DNA from: Crambe crambe
Taxonomy: Eukaryota > Porifera > Demospongiae > Poecilosclerida > Crambeidae
Length of the DNA stretch: 64,000 nucleotides
Direction: 5' to 3'
Assembly (NCBI GenBank): GCA_963924555.1
Contig: OZ004588.1
Span: 2,170,001 to 2,234,000 of the forward strand
Under the pieces are notes generated by a model. The model was not told the origin of the DNA. It searched no databases and saw only the letters and a list, made by a program, of their open reading frames with translations. A program made the translations under genes and the position numbers. Shown here piece by piece: positions 1-10,139 of the stretch. The first letter of the stretch is position 1, and each line of letters opens with the position of its first letter.

Positions 1-431
1 ACATGTGTCTGACCTCCCATGCAAATTCAAGACAGTTTTGCTAACATGATGCAGCCCAAATCATCAACTTGTCTCACCTTTGCCCCAAACTAACTTTGCT
101 AAATGCTAAATTGATGGAGTTAGAGGAAATGATAAGGTCTTCTTTGTAGCATAAACAGCAGCAGGAGCCTCCAAAAGTGCAAACCAATTTAAGTACTACA
201 ATTTATGCCAAATACACCAATATGGACATAGCTGTTAAATTATAGTAAGCCACCACCTATTGCAACCTCTCTATAGGATCTTAGGGTACAGAAATATCAT
301 ACTGTATGTCCGGCAGTCATCTTGCTCAGACATGGATGACTGATGACTTCCCCAGTCATTCCTGATTGAGCTGTAATGACTCCACGTAATCTTTATGGGA
401 GACATTGTATTACTGTCTGCCATTTCCACAC

Positions 432-943
432 AAGCATTTCAATAGCTGGCTTTTCTTTTACTCTGGTCAAGACAAATACCCTCTACGTGTTCTCCCAGTA
501 CAACACACAAACTGAAAGCAATCACAAAAATGCCTTAAGTGGTAGGTAGTAAGTGATAGGACTGATAGGGTGTGACTTCCTTCATGCACTGTGTGATCAC
601 CTGCATAAGTGGGGGTAAGGTGTCCCCAAACTCGTGTGCTGCTGCATTATAGATTGTGAAGTGAAATGGGCATGGCTAGGCTGGTCATTTCTGGGGCACT
701 ACTGTGCATTGGCTTGGGAATGAGGTGTGGATGGGGTCAACTTCACCCCTGATCCATGTGCTTGTTACAAGATGCCGCCATGTTGGTATATAGGTGAAGG
801 GTGTGTCTTTGAGTATGAAGTGTCTGTTATTTCATAAACCTCATGCAAATGCAAGTCAACTCTGACTTCTTTTTAGTGTTAAAACATAATCTAACATACC
901 AGCAACAGGACTCCTAAAGGCATTTCCCCTATACCATGTACAC
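432..943. repeat. 512-bp segment found only in duplication copy A
   Basis: In copy B the sequence runs straight from the block ending at 431 to the block starting at 944, with CAC microhomology at the junction. The segment's right edge reaches a second version of the block at 216-310: both contain CACCAATATGG, CCTATTGCAACCTCTCTAT and AAATATCATACTGT-like strings. That direct repeat makes deletion from copy B by unequal pairing as likely as insertion in copy A. No coding sequence is visible in it. Confidence 0.75.
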
Positions 944-2131
944 CAATATGGACAAGTCCAACATTATAGAAAGCCACACCTATTGCAACCTCTCTATAGG
1001 AACTGAGAGGACAGGAATATCATACTGTGTATATTGCCTGGAATTAATAGGCTCCTGCAGATTATGCTCAAATTTATACACACGATTCTATTCTCAGATC
1101 CTCCCTCAATTATTCCCAAAGATTCTCTTATACATAGCTATGGCAACAGGGCTGGATTCAGATTATTAAATAGATAGAGTTGCATGACTATGGGCACACA
1201 CTGGACCATGGGGGAGGGTGTGGGAAAGGGCATATGGCATGGGAATTATTTGGAGGACCATGTATGTTGGCTTCACTGATAGTTTGCCACATTTTGAGCT
1301 TTTAAAGTTTGTGCATAAAATTGAATAATCCAAGTAGAGTAGTCTCCTATACCATAGATACATTTGTGTATGGTGTTACATTCCTGTGGGTTGTTATAAA
1401 CTAATGGTTTGTAACCTCAATACATAATCAAACCATGATAATAACATTGAGGTGCATGCCTATACCAACTATCCCTAATAATGTAGCAGTTATTTTTGCT
1501 GGCTTCTTCAAGTTTCTTCTTCAATCTTGTTCAGCTTCTTGCCCTATTCCACCACCTCTAAATGGCATGTGTGGTCAGTCATATGCTAGCATTTGTGTAG
1601 GTAAGGGGTGGACCACACCAAAATTATGACATCTTTGAAGTGACATATGCATGGAAATCAGTTTTTATGTACTAAGTTATAAAATGTGTGTCCTTAAAAG
1701 TGCAAGTCACTGTTTCTTACCACTTTGATGAAGTATGAAGTATATATAATTATTATGAAGTATTATTATTGTCAAAGTAGAAATGCACATGACCAAGCAA
1801 GTAGGTATGGTCAAAATCACTGTGCACCGTTTAGGGGAGTGGGGGCCAACCACCCCGAATATGTTAGGGAAAGTCCAACTTTTGAACTTTGTGGATGTCA
1901 CCATCTTATTCACCCATAATCTCAACTGTAGGGTGTGTTAGGGAGTGCCAAATTAAACAGCTGTGGGTCCTTTTCCATAGGAGCTACTGAGTCAGTTTGG
2001 GGAGTCCAAAACTCACGGATTTTCACCTGCTGAGCAATATGTATTGATATATTTTCACTAAGTTGTGGTTAATATGGGTACATCCCTGCTGATATCTATT
2101 AATTAGTGTGTCATTGATATTTTGTTTGTAG
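944..2131. other. Intron upstream of Death-domain exon 1; nothing recognised
   Basis: This is intron sequence shared with copy B. The short open frames in both copies do not resemble known proteins and carry indels between copies, so I do not call them genes. The 3' end supplies the acceptor TTTGTTTGTAG. Copy B lacks about 12 bp just upstream of this acceptor. Confidence 0.6.
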
Positions 2132-2398
2132 CTCCTCCACTCAGCTTAAGAAATGTTGTTGCAGTCCTAAACAAACTTTCGTGGAGACGTGTTGGTGAAA
2201 TACTGGAAATCACCCAGACTAAGTTAAATACTTTCGAAGACGAGTGTGATACGGATGAGGAAAGACTTTTAGCCATTGTTAGGTATTGGTTATTTAATGA
2301 TCCGAATGCGTCCTGGAGGAGACTTATATGTCAGCTTGACGAGTATGACCATTCAGATATAGCAGACAGGATACGGAAGTATGCAGAGAAACTAACAG
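2132..2398 (+). CDS. Death-domain exon 1 of the ROC-COR/Death gene (copy A)
   Basis: The exon is 267 bp, bounded by acceptor TTTGTTTGTAG and donor AACAG/GTTAGT, with phase 1 at both ends. It encodes about 89 residues with a Death-domain pattern: an amphipathic first helix (LRNVVAVLNKL), WRRVGEIL, a charged middle, YWLFNDPNASWRRLICQL, and a last helix DIADRIRKYAEKL. Death domains form homotypic oligomers that assemble signalling complexes. There is no credible start codon, so the first coding exon must lie left of the window; the paralogous gene suggests a Ser/Pro-rich one. The paralogous exon at 60407-60673 differs by 14 residues although the flanks are nearly identical. The fold is inferred from pattern only. 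Being an internal exon, not a whole gene, is well supported by the phase. Confidence 0.75.
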
Positions 2399-2835
2399 GT
2401 TAGTGAGAGCTTCAAACATATTGACATATGTACATGAATAGGTTGCATGTGCAGTTAAAACATTGCTGCTGTTCTGTTCCACAGGACTCAGTTGTATTAT
2501 CTCTAATCTCCATGACGTTTTACATAATTACATAATTATATCTGCTGAATCAGCTATATCATTGTAACTACTTGACTGCTGCACATGCTGAGACCCATGC
2601 CCAGTTGTTAAGAGTAGAGACTCAAAGCCTGTAGTACATGAAACAAAGTTTAATTTTTTGCTTGTCAATTTCATTGCACTATTACATTCACTCTGACCCT
2701 TGAAGTTAATGAGTTATGTATGTAACTCTTTACTGGTATAAAATAGAGTCTTATAGTAGCCACCATTAGAACCAATATGTATATAATCAGCTCTCTGCTG
2801 ATGTCTGAAATCAGTCTGGAATCAACAAAGTTATA
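2399..2835. other. Intron between Death-domain exon 1 and the pogo-like element
   Basis: This non-coding stretch is shared with 60674-61108 at about 98 percent identity by eye. It is a good neutral reference for the faster change in the neighbouring exon. No other feature was seen. Confidence 0.6.
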
Positions 2836-3027
2836 CTGTAGTTCCAGAAATTTCCAAGTTGAAATATTTCACATTTTTATTTCTTAATTTCAGAAATATT
2901 ATATACAGCATCCAAAAATTTTCAACAATGAATTGTTATTGCATCCAGATGTGCGTGAATTAGAGTTCGACTAGTTACTGCATGTATGTATGTAATGGCA
3001 GAGTCCATGGCTGAGTCACAATGTGAG

Positions 3028-3370
3028 ATGGATTCCTGCATCAGAGGCTATCATGAATACAGAGCAATATGGACAGCAGCTATTGGAGAGTCTCTTTGTT
3101 GTATTAGGGGAGCCTACTAATACAATAGATCAATACACTGTTGCTGTAATTAGAAGTGGACTAGTTGTTGGACATTTGCCTAAGAAGATTTCAAGAGTTT
3201 GCTCACTTTTTTTGAGAGGAGGTACCATATATTGTATAGTCACCAACACCAGGAGATATTCCGCAGACCTCCCTCAAGGTGGATTAGAGATCCCCTGTAC
3301 TTTGCATTTTGAAGGGATCAATTCTTTGAGAAGACGCTTAAAAAAATGCATGCCCAATCTCAATTCATAA
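3028..3370 (+). pseudogene. HIRAN-like small protein carried by the pogo-like element (frameshifted)
   Basis: The longer frame (3023-3370) carries TIDQYTVAVIRSGLVVGHLP, KKISRVCSLFLRGGTIYC and RRYSADLPQGGLEIPC. I recall this pattern as small HIRAN-like proteins common in cnidarian and sponge genomes; HIRAN domains bind DNA ends. The expected N-terminal part (CIRGYHEYRAIWTAAIGESL) lies in another frame starting at ATG 3028, so one indel near 3105-3112 separates the halves. The same break is present in copy B, so it predates the duplication. Copy A lacks one codon in the poly-T/GAGAGG stretch compared with the family pattern FLRRGG. The family name is tentative; the frameshift is seen directly. 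Confidence 0.55.
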
Positions 3371-3843
3371 TCAGTACTTAAATCATTGTTTTCATCTGCT
3401 AAAATTATATTATAAAAGTTACTACCGTACAGCGGTTTTTAAAAAAATATTTTGTTACGTAAAGAATTACGGTAGTCTTTTATTCCGTATGGTACGATTA
3501 TTTTAGCGCATGTACAACAATATCTATGGACTTCGCTTCACAGCTGCTTTTTCACTGGCTTGCATACTATTCTTTGCCTTCATTTCTTCAGGTATAGCCC
3601 TCTTCGCAATCATGGCGACTTCTTAAATGATGGAATCTAGCTAGCTAAGAAGAAAGTGGACCAGAAGGTTATGTAAGTTACATATATTGCATGCTGTAGT
3701 TGAATGTACGAACGTCTACATGTGGCTAAACGGTGGCTTTATATTGGAAATAGAAAAATTTTCGATAGACTGATTACTGAAATTACCGAATTTTTATTCC
3801 CACCAAGATTATCCCGCTGCAAGGTACACATTAAGTACATCAA
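3371..3843. other. Spacer between the two converging transposon genes
   Basis: AT-rich, with ACCGTA/TACGGT inverted motifs around 3424-3475. A 72-residue open frame at 3704-3922 runs antisense across the transposase 3' end and is treated as a shadow. Confidence 0.4.
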
Positions 3844-4697
3844 TCAATCACTGTTCACATCCACTTCTTCTATCTCTGAATCTTCCACACCAAGTGCTTT
3901 ATTGTCAACATCAAGTGCTTGACATATTCCAGCTTCGTTCACTATGAATGACGGATTATCAGCAATGTGCTGAACTGTCTTGACAAGCCATTTGGCACCA
4001 AGTTCTTTCATAGCTGGTAAACATAGGTCAGCAGGTTCCAATCTTGATCCAACTGCTCTGCTATATGACTTGAATACCAATCTTGAAATTTTCGCTGAAG
4101 AAAATCCTTCACAGGCTTATTAACAGAGATGTCCATTGGCTGTAATAAATCTGTGGTATTAGCAGGCAACAAACAAACATGAATAGAATTCTCTTCAAGA
4201 ATAGCATTAACACATGGAGTGATTTGACCTTTAAAATTATCCATAATCACAAGGGCAGACTTGTCTTCCCCCAAATTGTCTCTTTGCTTTTCAACATATG
4301 GAATGATTATGGCTTTGATGTATTGAAACATCGTTTCTTCATTTGACCAATGTTTGGGTGAATGTGTAATATCCCAGTCACTTGGAAATTTGAAATGGGG
4401 GTGTTGAATGGGGGTGACAACGGTTTGTCTTGACAGTGGAAGTGACATCATTTAGAAATTCAAATGTGAAAAATTGGCAACACTAAATTTGTTCTTTGTT
4501 GTGGTGGCTTTTCACTGGACAAATTCCATCCACACAAGAAGTGAATTTGCTCATGGTCTGTAGCCACCAAACTCTTCTAACTTGAACTTGTCATATGTCA
4601 TCACAATACTTCGAGCAGCAGCAACAACAATACATGCAGATACAACACCTCCAGTTTCTCTCAGTTTCAGCAAATATGCTTGCACAACCATTGTCAT

Positions 4698-5740
4698 AGG
4701 GTGGAATGTCCCCCTCTTAGAATGACCCGGGGGTCATTTTACCCTAGGGTGAAGTGACCTGGGGTCACTCTAACCTAGGCTGGAATGACCCCCCTGGGTC
4801 ACTCAGCCCTAGGGTATATTGACCCCTCTAGGATGTAGTGACCCCCCTGGGTCACTTTGCCCTTTGGTATAATGACCCCTCCCTCCCAGTCTCTACATAG
4901 GATGTGGAATTAGACAATCAAATCAATTACTTTGGTGAACATCAAAACCACTTGATACTTTTTTTTCTTCCATGCTGCTGCTGGTGCTGTGACACATTGC
5001 TTATGAAACCACTGAGTCTTGGCATGAGCTGCAACTGATCATTTTCCATATTCAGTTACAAATAAATCTCACTGCCGAACTTGAGCTTTTTTCTGGTTTT
5101 TCTGCTGTGGAAATGATGTCAGTGCTGATTTTCTAACAGTTGAAAAGATGCTTCCGAAACTTGTATAATATATGCAACAGAGCAAACAATCACTGCCATT
5201 ACCCTGAATTTTTGTACATTGACGAAACATATATCCAGTGGAGTAGGAATAGGAAATTTATCGGGGGGAGGGGGGCAGGGACAATAATAAGTTAATCACA
5301 GTAATAGCAACAAAATTCAATCCTTGGTCTTACTTTCAATATACTCATATTTGGGGGGGGGGGGGGGGCAGTGCCTCTCCATCTATAGTATTGGGGGCAG
5401 TGGCCCCCCTGCCGCCCCTCTCCCCCCATTCCTACTCCACTGTCTGATATCATAAATATAGTCTCGCGGGCCAATCCTTTACCAAAATACACCTCCCGCC
5501 GCGCTGATATCAACGGAAACTGTTGATATTAAATTAGCCAGGGGCTGCTAAAAAAACTGTAAAGAAATATTGTTCTATGATCATGAAGTGCCGAATACTT
5601 ATTAGAGCATGCGCAACTCACATGTACACTTTACTTATGTGGGGGTCACTTGACCCTGAGGGGGGTCATTTAACCCTAGATTAGAGTGACCTCAGGGTCA
5701 CTACACCCTAGGGTAGAATGACCGGGGGTCACTATACCCT
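4698..5740. mobile_element. Foldback-type element with arrays of palindromic GGGTCA/TGACCC units
   Basis: The outer ends are AGGGTGGAATGTCCCC and, reversed, AGGGTATAGTGACCCC. Inside each end is an array of roughly 30-35 bp palindromic units combining CCCTAGGGT with paired TGACC/GGTCA: 4698-4880 on the left and 5641-5740 on the right. The element splits the transposase between VSE and MVVQAYLL. No protein is encoded, so it is non-autonomous. I could not read a clear target duplication. It is also in copy B from 62967. Confidence 0.7.
5236..5442. mobile_element. MITE, copy A, with CAGTGGAGTAGGAAT inverted repeats
   Basis: CAGTGGAGTAGGAAT at 5236-5250 is mirrored by ATTCCTACTCCACTG at 5428-5442. 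The interior is rich in G and C runs (G run at 5345-5369). Copy B of the same insertion (63514-63827) is about 107 bp longer because copy A lacks an internal block. There is no coding capacity and the superfamily is not assigned. Confidence 0.7.
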
Positions 5741-6318
5741 CCGACACCGTATCTAAATAGTCCCCCAGCAAAAGTGGCCTACCACGCTTTCTTTCGGGAA
5801 GCTCATCCACTCATTATTATCTGTTTTCCGTTTCTCTCTCACACTTTCAAGGTAGTCCTTGATCGAGATGGTACTACTGTTGATTTTCACCCTCAACTTT
5901 CAAGAGAAATGTGCAGCAGCTGCTGAAACTCCATGCTGACTGCATATCTGCCCATATCAGCACAATCCTTAGGACTATATTAATAGAATTGTCATCTTTT
6001 CCCTGAGCTAGCTTAGCTACCTACGTAAGTATATACTTCATATATGGACCACGTTTTTTCTGTTTCTTAGCTTCTTTGTCCACTTCCTTATTAGCGAGCG
6101 CTACTGCCCTCAAGGTCATAATGTTGGATAAAGATCCACTGGGGCTTGGAAGTCCATCCTTAGCCTTGAAATACTTCCGTAAAGACATGTCTCGAGTATG
6201 TCAGAGCCACGTGTTACCATAATTTCAATTTTCATACAAATATAATTTCTGGTAAGTAGCAATTTCGGAATACTTCCAACTTCCAAAAATAGTTTTGAAT
6301 TCTTCTGGAACTACAGTA

Positions 6319-7438
6319 ACTAGTATCAATACTCTAAGTGCTAAGTAGATTTTTTCTAGATCTTGGGGTTAGTAGGTGAATGCACTGCACATATAGAAAG
6401 AGAGCAAAGAGCATTATAGAAATGTAACAGTCACTGAAAGGACAACATAGAGGTTCCATGTAACTGATGTAATGTATGGAAATGAGTTGTCTCACATAGC
6501 AAGCCTCTTGATTGCAACACTGAGATCACTAGCATATGTTAGGAAAGGCTATCGTATCGTAGAGGTTTTGTCCATAGGACCAGAAGGGGTGTGATTAAGT
6601 GAATTAGACTCTTGCTCTCTAATACAATTTCTTTCTTTTTTCTTGGCTAGCAATAATCATGCAATAATGTGAACAAACTACGTATAGTAGTAAGAGACTT
6701 GCTGTATTCTATATTCTGGGGGAAAGTTTAGTATTATTTTGGACAACATCTAGGGGAAGTTTCCCCTATGCCCCCCCCCCCCCCCCCTTATGGTTAGTTA
6801 GACACAAGAATTAGGTAGTTTGAGGTTTCCATGCAATGGTTAACAGTGACTTCTAAATATTTGACTTCATAACTTCCCCTCCAAGTCGAAAATCCTCTTA
6901 TCTGTATGCTTTGGTACATTATGAAAGAGCCAACTTTGGAAAAGTTGGACCATCCACAGCTACTTTAATTAGGTATTGTGTCTCTGAGAGTTTGAGTTGA
7001 GCATTTGCATGTGATGATTATTTTACATATACACCATAGAATATGTGGTTCATGATTGGAAGACTGTCAGTTCAGCAGACTAGATCCACCCTTACATGCT
7101 CTTACCTGTACAGAAACTATTATGTGTGTCTATAATTGATTTGTATTTAAAATCATTGAGTGGGAAATGGGAGTGGTTATGGGAGGAGTATTTTAGTTCC
7201 TCCTCAAAAAAGAATCATATGCCTTCATTTTTTTCTAGATTCACCTACTGAGCATACAAAGTCACAAAAATGGCATACAATATGAGTGCATAATTTGTTT
7301 ACTGTGCAATGAAGACATGTGAACTTGACAGAACCCATTTCTTGCATGTTAGTGATGCAACCATGGTGCTTGACTAGTACTGTAAATTCTGTGTGTATGT
7401 CTTATCTGAGGTAATAGAAGTGTTTATGTCCTCCCTAG
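6319..7438. other. Intron before Death-domain exon 2
   Basis: A poly-C run at about 6771-6787 is the only landmark. I see no coding signal or mobile element. It ends in the acceptor TCCTCCCTAG. Confidence 0.5.
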
Positions 7439-7732
7439 ACCCCAGCCTCACCACTCACAGTTTGCTGGCTGCTCTGGACACTGTGGGGAATGCAAAGGAC
7501 ATGGATAGGACTGATTTTGGTGATTTGGAGGGATTACTTCAAATACCATTTCCTAAGAGGAAGGTGATGAGATCACAACATTCTGCAGAGGTTGATTATC
7601 GCTATCATCTAATCGAATATTATCTAAAAAGTCATGAGTGTGCTGGGTGGAATCACCTGGCTGGGAGACTTCTCTATAATAAACAACACAACGCTCTTGA
7701 GAGAGTGAAAATGAATGTTACTGCTGATAAAG
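7439..7732 (+). CDS. Death-like domain exon 2
   Basis: This 294-bp exon runs from acceptor TCCTCCCTAG to donor AAAG/GTAGGT, phase 1 at both ends, so it can join exon 1 and exon 3 in frame. It encodes about 98 residues starting DPSLTTHSLLAAL, then DLEGLLQIPF, HLIEYYLKSHECAGWNHLAG and a final helix NALERVKMNV. The spacing of the hydrophobic helices and the central W match the Death-domain-like exons here, and the DPSLT opening is shared with exon 3. Assignment to the Death superfamily is by pattern and is less certain than for exon 1. No start or stop codon of its own is used. Confidence 0.6.
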
Positions 7733-7943
7733 GTAGGTATGTCGTGTAGATAACACATACTAAGTGAGGCAAGGGTGAGTATAAACATTTTTCACTCATA
7801 AGAAATATATCCACCACTACCAGAGTGTCCATAGTCCAAAATACACTTTTCCTAATTAAGTATGGGCTTTTTTTAAAGATCCCTCTCTGCCCCTTAAAAT
7901 AATAATTACTTAATGTGTCTTAAAATAGTAATCCTGAAAAGGA

Positions 7944-9020
7944 GTGTATCCACCACTATGTGGAGGTCCCAGTGTGTCCACCACTATGTAGAGGTCCCAG
8001 TGTGTCCACCACTATGTGGAGGTCCCAGTGTGTCCTCCACTATGTGGAGGTCCCAGTGTGTCCTCCACTATGTGGAGGTCCCAGTGTGTCCACCACTATG
8101 TGGAGGTCCCAGTGTGTCCACCACTATGTGGAGGTCCCAGTGTGTCCACTACTATGTGGAGGTCCCAGTGTGTCCACCACTATATGTGGAGGTCCCAGTG
8201 TGTCCACAACTATGTGGAGGTCCCAGTGTGTCCACCACTATGTGGAGGTTCCAGTGTGTCCACCACTATGTGGAGGTCCCAGTGTGTCCACCACTATATG
8301 TGGAGGTCCCAGTGTGTCCACCACTATGTGGAGGTCCCAGTGTGTCCACCACTATGTGGAGGTTCCAGTGTGTCCGCCACTATGTGGAGGTCCCAGTGTG
8401 TCTGCCACTATGTGGAGGTCCCAGTGTGTCCACCACTATGTGGAGGTCCCAGTGTGTCCACGACTATGTGGAGGTCCCAGTGTGTCCACCACTATGTGGA
8501 GGTCCCAGTGTGTCCACCACTATGTGGAGGTCCCAGTGTGTCCACCACTATATGTGGAGGTCCCAGTGTGTCCACCACTATGTGGAGGTTCCAGTGTGTC
8601 CGCCACTATGTGGAGGTACCAGTGTGTCTGCCACTATGTGGAGGTCCCAGTGTGTCCACCACTATGTGGAGGTTCCAGTGTGTCCGCCACTATGTGGAGG
8701 TACCAGTGTGTCTGCCACTATGTGGAGGTCCCAGTGTGTCCACCACTATGTGGAGGTTCCAGTGTGTCCGCCACTATGTGGAGGTCCCAGTGTGTCCACC
8801 ACTATATGTGGAGGTCCCAGTGTGTCCACAACTATGTGGAGGTCCCAGTGTGTCTGCCACTATGTGGATGTCCCAGTGTGTCTGCCACTATGTGGAGGTT
8901 CCAGTGTGTCCACCACTATGTGGAGGTCCCAGTGTGTCCACCACTATGTGGAGGTCCCAGTGTGTCCACCACTATGTGGAGGTCCCAGTGTGTCCACCAC
9001 TATGTGGAGGTTCCAGTGTA
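7944..9020. repeat. Minisatellite, 28-bp unit, about 38 copies
   Basis: Tandem units read GTCCACCACTATGTGGAGGT followed by CCCAGTGT, with a CCAC-TAT-GTGG inverted core. Point variants recur (TTCCAG for TCCCAG, CTGCC or CGCC for CACC), and a 30-bp variant with an extra TA (CTATATGTGG) occurs at about 8181, 8292, 8547 and 8802. Because 28 is not a multiple of 3 and no frame contains a stop, all three plus-strand frames stay open for more than 1 kb. These are not genes. It lies in the intron after Death exon 2. Confidence 0.97.
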
Positions 9021-9045
9021 CTTGTATATAGCAGTGGAATTGATG

Positions 9046-9674
9046 TGTATGTGTTGTCTACTCATAATTATGTTCATTTGGAGGAAATGTATTGAAGTTT
9101 TGAAAACTACATAAATGTGGTCTGTGGCATGTAGTGTTGTTGGTCAAATGTAAACAGTCTCTATGGCATGACATCTTGTAACTATACATTCCTATTTGAC
9201 ATTAAGCATGCGTGCCATTGTGGATATCCCAGGGTTGCAATTGTAATGTGTATAAGGAAGAATCTTAGGCTTTTGGGGAAGAGTTAGTACGTAGGGGATG
9301 TCCCATTCAGCCAAGAAAATAAGCAATCAGGAAGTTACGCAATAGTAGTGTAGTGATCAAAATAACAACTTGACACGACATTCTAATCAAGTATATCAGG
9401 TACATGCATAACACCAGTAAAGGCATGTAGTCTTAGTGTTCACAATGCGTAGTCATCCTGACCTAAGTGGACTTCAAATTTCAGCTCTACAATGTTATAC
9501 ATTCCTATTTGACATGACTTTCACATTCTCCCAGTCTAACATAATGTACTGTTGCCTCTGTATTACTTTTTTCCTGATGCAGTGCATTGGTTTTCAGTAA
9601 ATCTAACCAAAAGTTGTTTTTAGTGTTGATACAATATTGTAACAGTTCCCATTGGTTGGTTATTTCCACTAATT
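9046..9674 (+). repeat. Direct repeat, left copy (about 630 bp)
   Basis: It starts TGTATGTGTTGTCTACTCAT directly after the minisatellite flank and ends TTATTTCCACTAATT. The right copy is 11536-12196, in the same orientation, with scattered substitutions and small indels. Between them lies a broken IS630-like transposase. No coding sequence is seen in it. Confidence 0.9.
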
Positions 9675-9846
9675 CATCAGTAAATTTTGAGAGAGGAAAC
9701 CCTACTGTGATTACCCCTGTTGAAGCTGCTGAATTGAAGACAATTTATATATCTCAAATTAAAGAACTCTATTTGTTGCTCGAGGTTGGGGCTATAACAG
9801 ATGGTGACTTTCAAAAAGTATTTTAGAACTGATGGATAAATTGTAA
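9675..9846 (+). pseudogene. Short SHOCT-like coding remnant
   Basis: The frame reads TPVEAAELKTIYISQIKELY, then LLLEVGAITDGDFQ, then needs a one-base shift to continue as KSILELMDKL and a stop at 9844-9846. The pattern 'L..LLE.GAITD.DF...K..LL..L' resembles the small C-terminal SHOCT-type helical hairpin. It begins exactly where the left direct repeat ends and lies beside the IS630-like gene, so it may be part of that mobile unit. Both the family and the link are tentative. Confidence 0.35.
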
Positions 9847-10139
9847 GGCTATGTTGCTTTTGATATTACCATACATTCTAATCTTAGCACCCACTAAGAT
9901 TATGGAGCAAGCAATTGCTTAAATGGAAAGAATAAATTAGGGGTCTTAATTTGTTATGCACTATTCTATTTAAGAACTGCTTTCTCGTGGTGGGTTTTAC
10001 CCAAAACTGGCAAGATCTAGACTAGCTGTAATTTGAAATGATCCTGCAACTTCAGTCTGGTCATAATGCTACGTCAGAATATCAGTCTCTAAAAATATAT
10101 TATTACATATAACCTGCATGTTTAATATAATTTACACAA

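Larger units (their letters stand above)
1..5614 (+). repeat. Segmental duplication, copy A
   Basis: Bases 1-5614 align in the same orientation to 58799-64000. Position 1 matches 58799 and position 5614 matches 64000, so the duplication is cut by both window edges and its true ends are not visible. Both copies hold a Death-domain exon, its flanking introns and the same nested transposon. By eye, intron and transposon stretches differ by 1-2 percent plus small indels. The largest structural differences are a 512-bp segment present only here (432-943) and about 100 bp missing here near 5325. The spacing of about 58.8 kb fits tandem duplication of a whole gene. Confidence 0.95.
3844..6188 (-). 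pseudogene. Pogo-like DDE transposase, broken by frameshifts and a nested insertion
   Basis: Read on the minus strand from an ATG at 6186-6188. An N-terminal stretch (SLRKYFKAKDGLP...KKRGPYMK) is followed, after a frameshift and stop, by a helix-turn-helix-like part (GQICSQHGVSAAAAHFS, then KVRSIKKAYL-like SISIKDYLESV). Next is RKRGRPLLLGDYLDTVSE, where the 4698-5740 insertion interrupts the gene. It resumes with MVVQAYLLKLREAG and GIVMTYDKFKLEEFGG, and then the catalytic DDE_1-type core: ALVIMDNFKGQ and LLPANTTDLLQPMDISVNK. Another frameshift near 4060-4080 shifts the tail (PADLCLPAMKELGAKWLVK) into a new frame ending at 3844. The ends and the family are well supported. It cannot encode active enzyme. 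Confidence 0.8.
2836..6316. mobile_element. Two-gene pogo-like (Tc1/mariner superfamily) DNA transposon, dead, with nested insertions
   Basis: Perfect 14-bp terminal inverted repeats CTGTAGTTCCAGAA (2836-2849) and TTCTGGAACTACAG (6303-6316) are each flanked by TA, the target duplication of this superfamily. Weaker similarity continues inward (AAGTTG...TATTTC). Inside are a plus-strand HIRAN-like reading frame on the left and a minus-strand transposase reading leftward from 6188. A second element (4698-5740) has inserted into the transposase gene, and a MITE (5236-5442) sits inside that. The whole stack lies in an intron of the Death-domain gene and is repeated in duplication copy B, so all insertions predate the duplication. 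The superfamily call rests on the TA site and transposase motifs. Whether the left gene truly belongs to the element is inferred from its position between the repeats. Confidence 0.8.

Noticed and set aside
7944..9020. CRISPR-like appearance of regular repeats
   Set aside because: Units are directly adjacent with no unique spacers, and the genome is eukaryotic.
7913..9114. Three overlapping long open frames of 359-384 codons
   Set aside because: They are the three frames of a 28-bp minisatellite without stops; the same peptide repeats out of phase in each frame.
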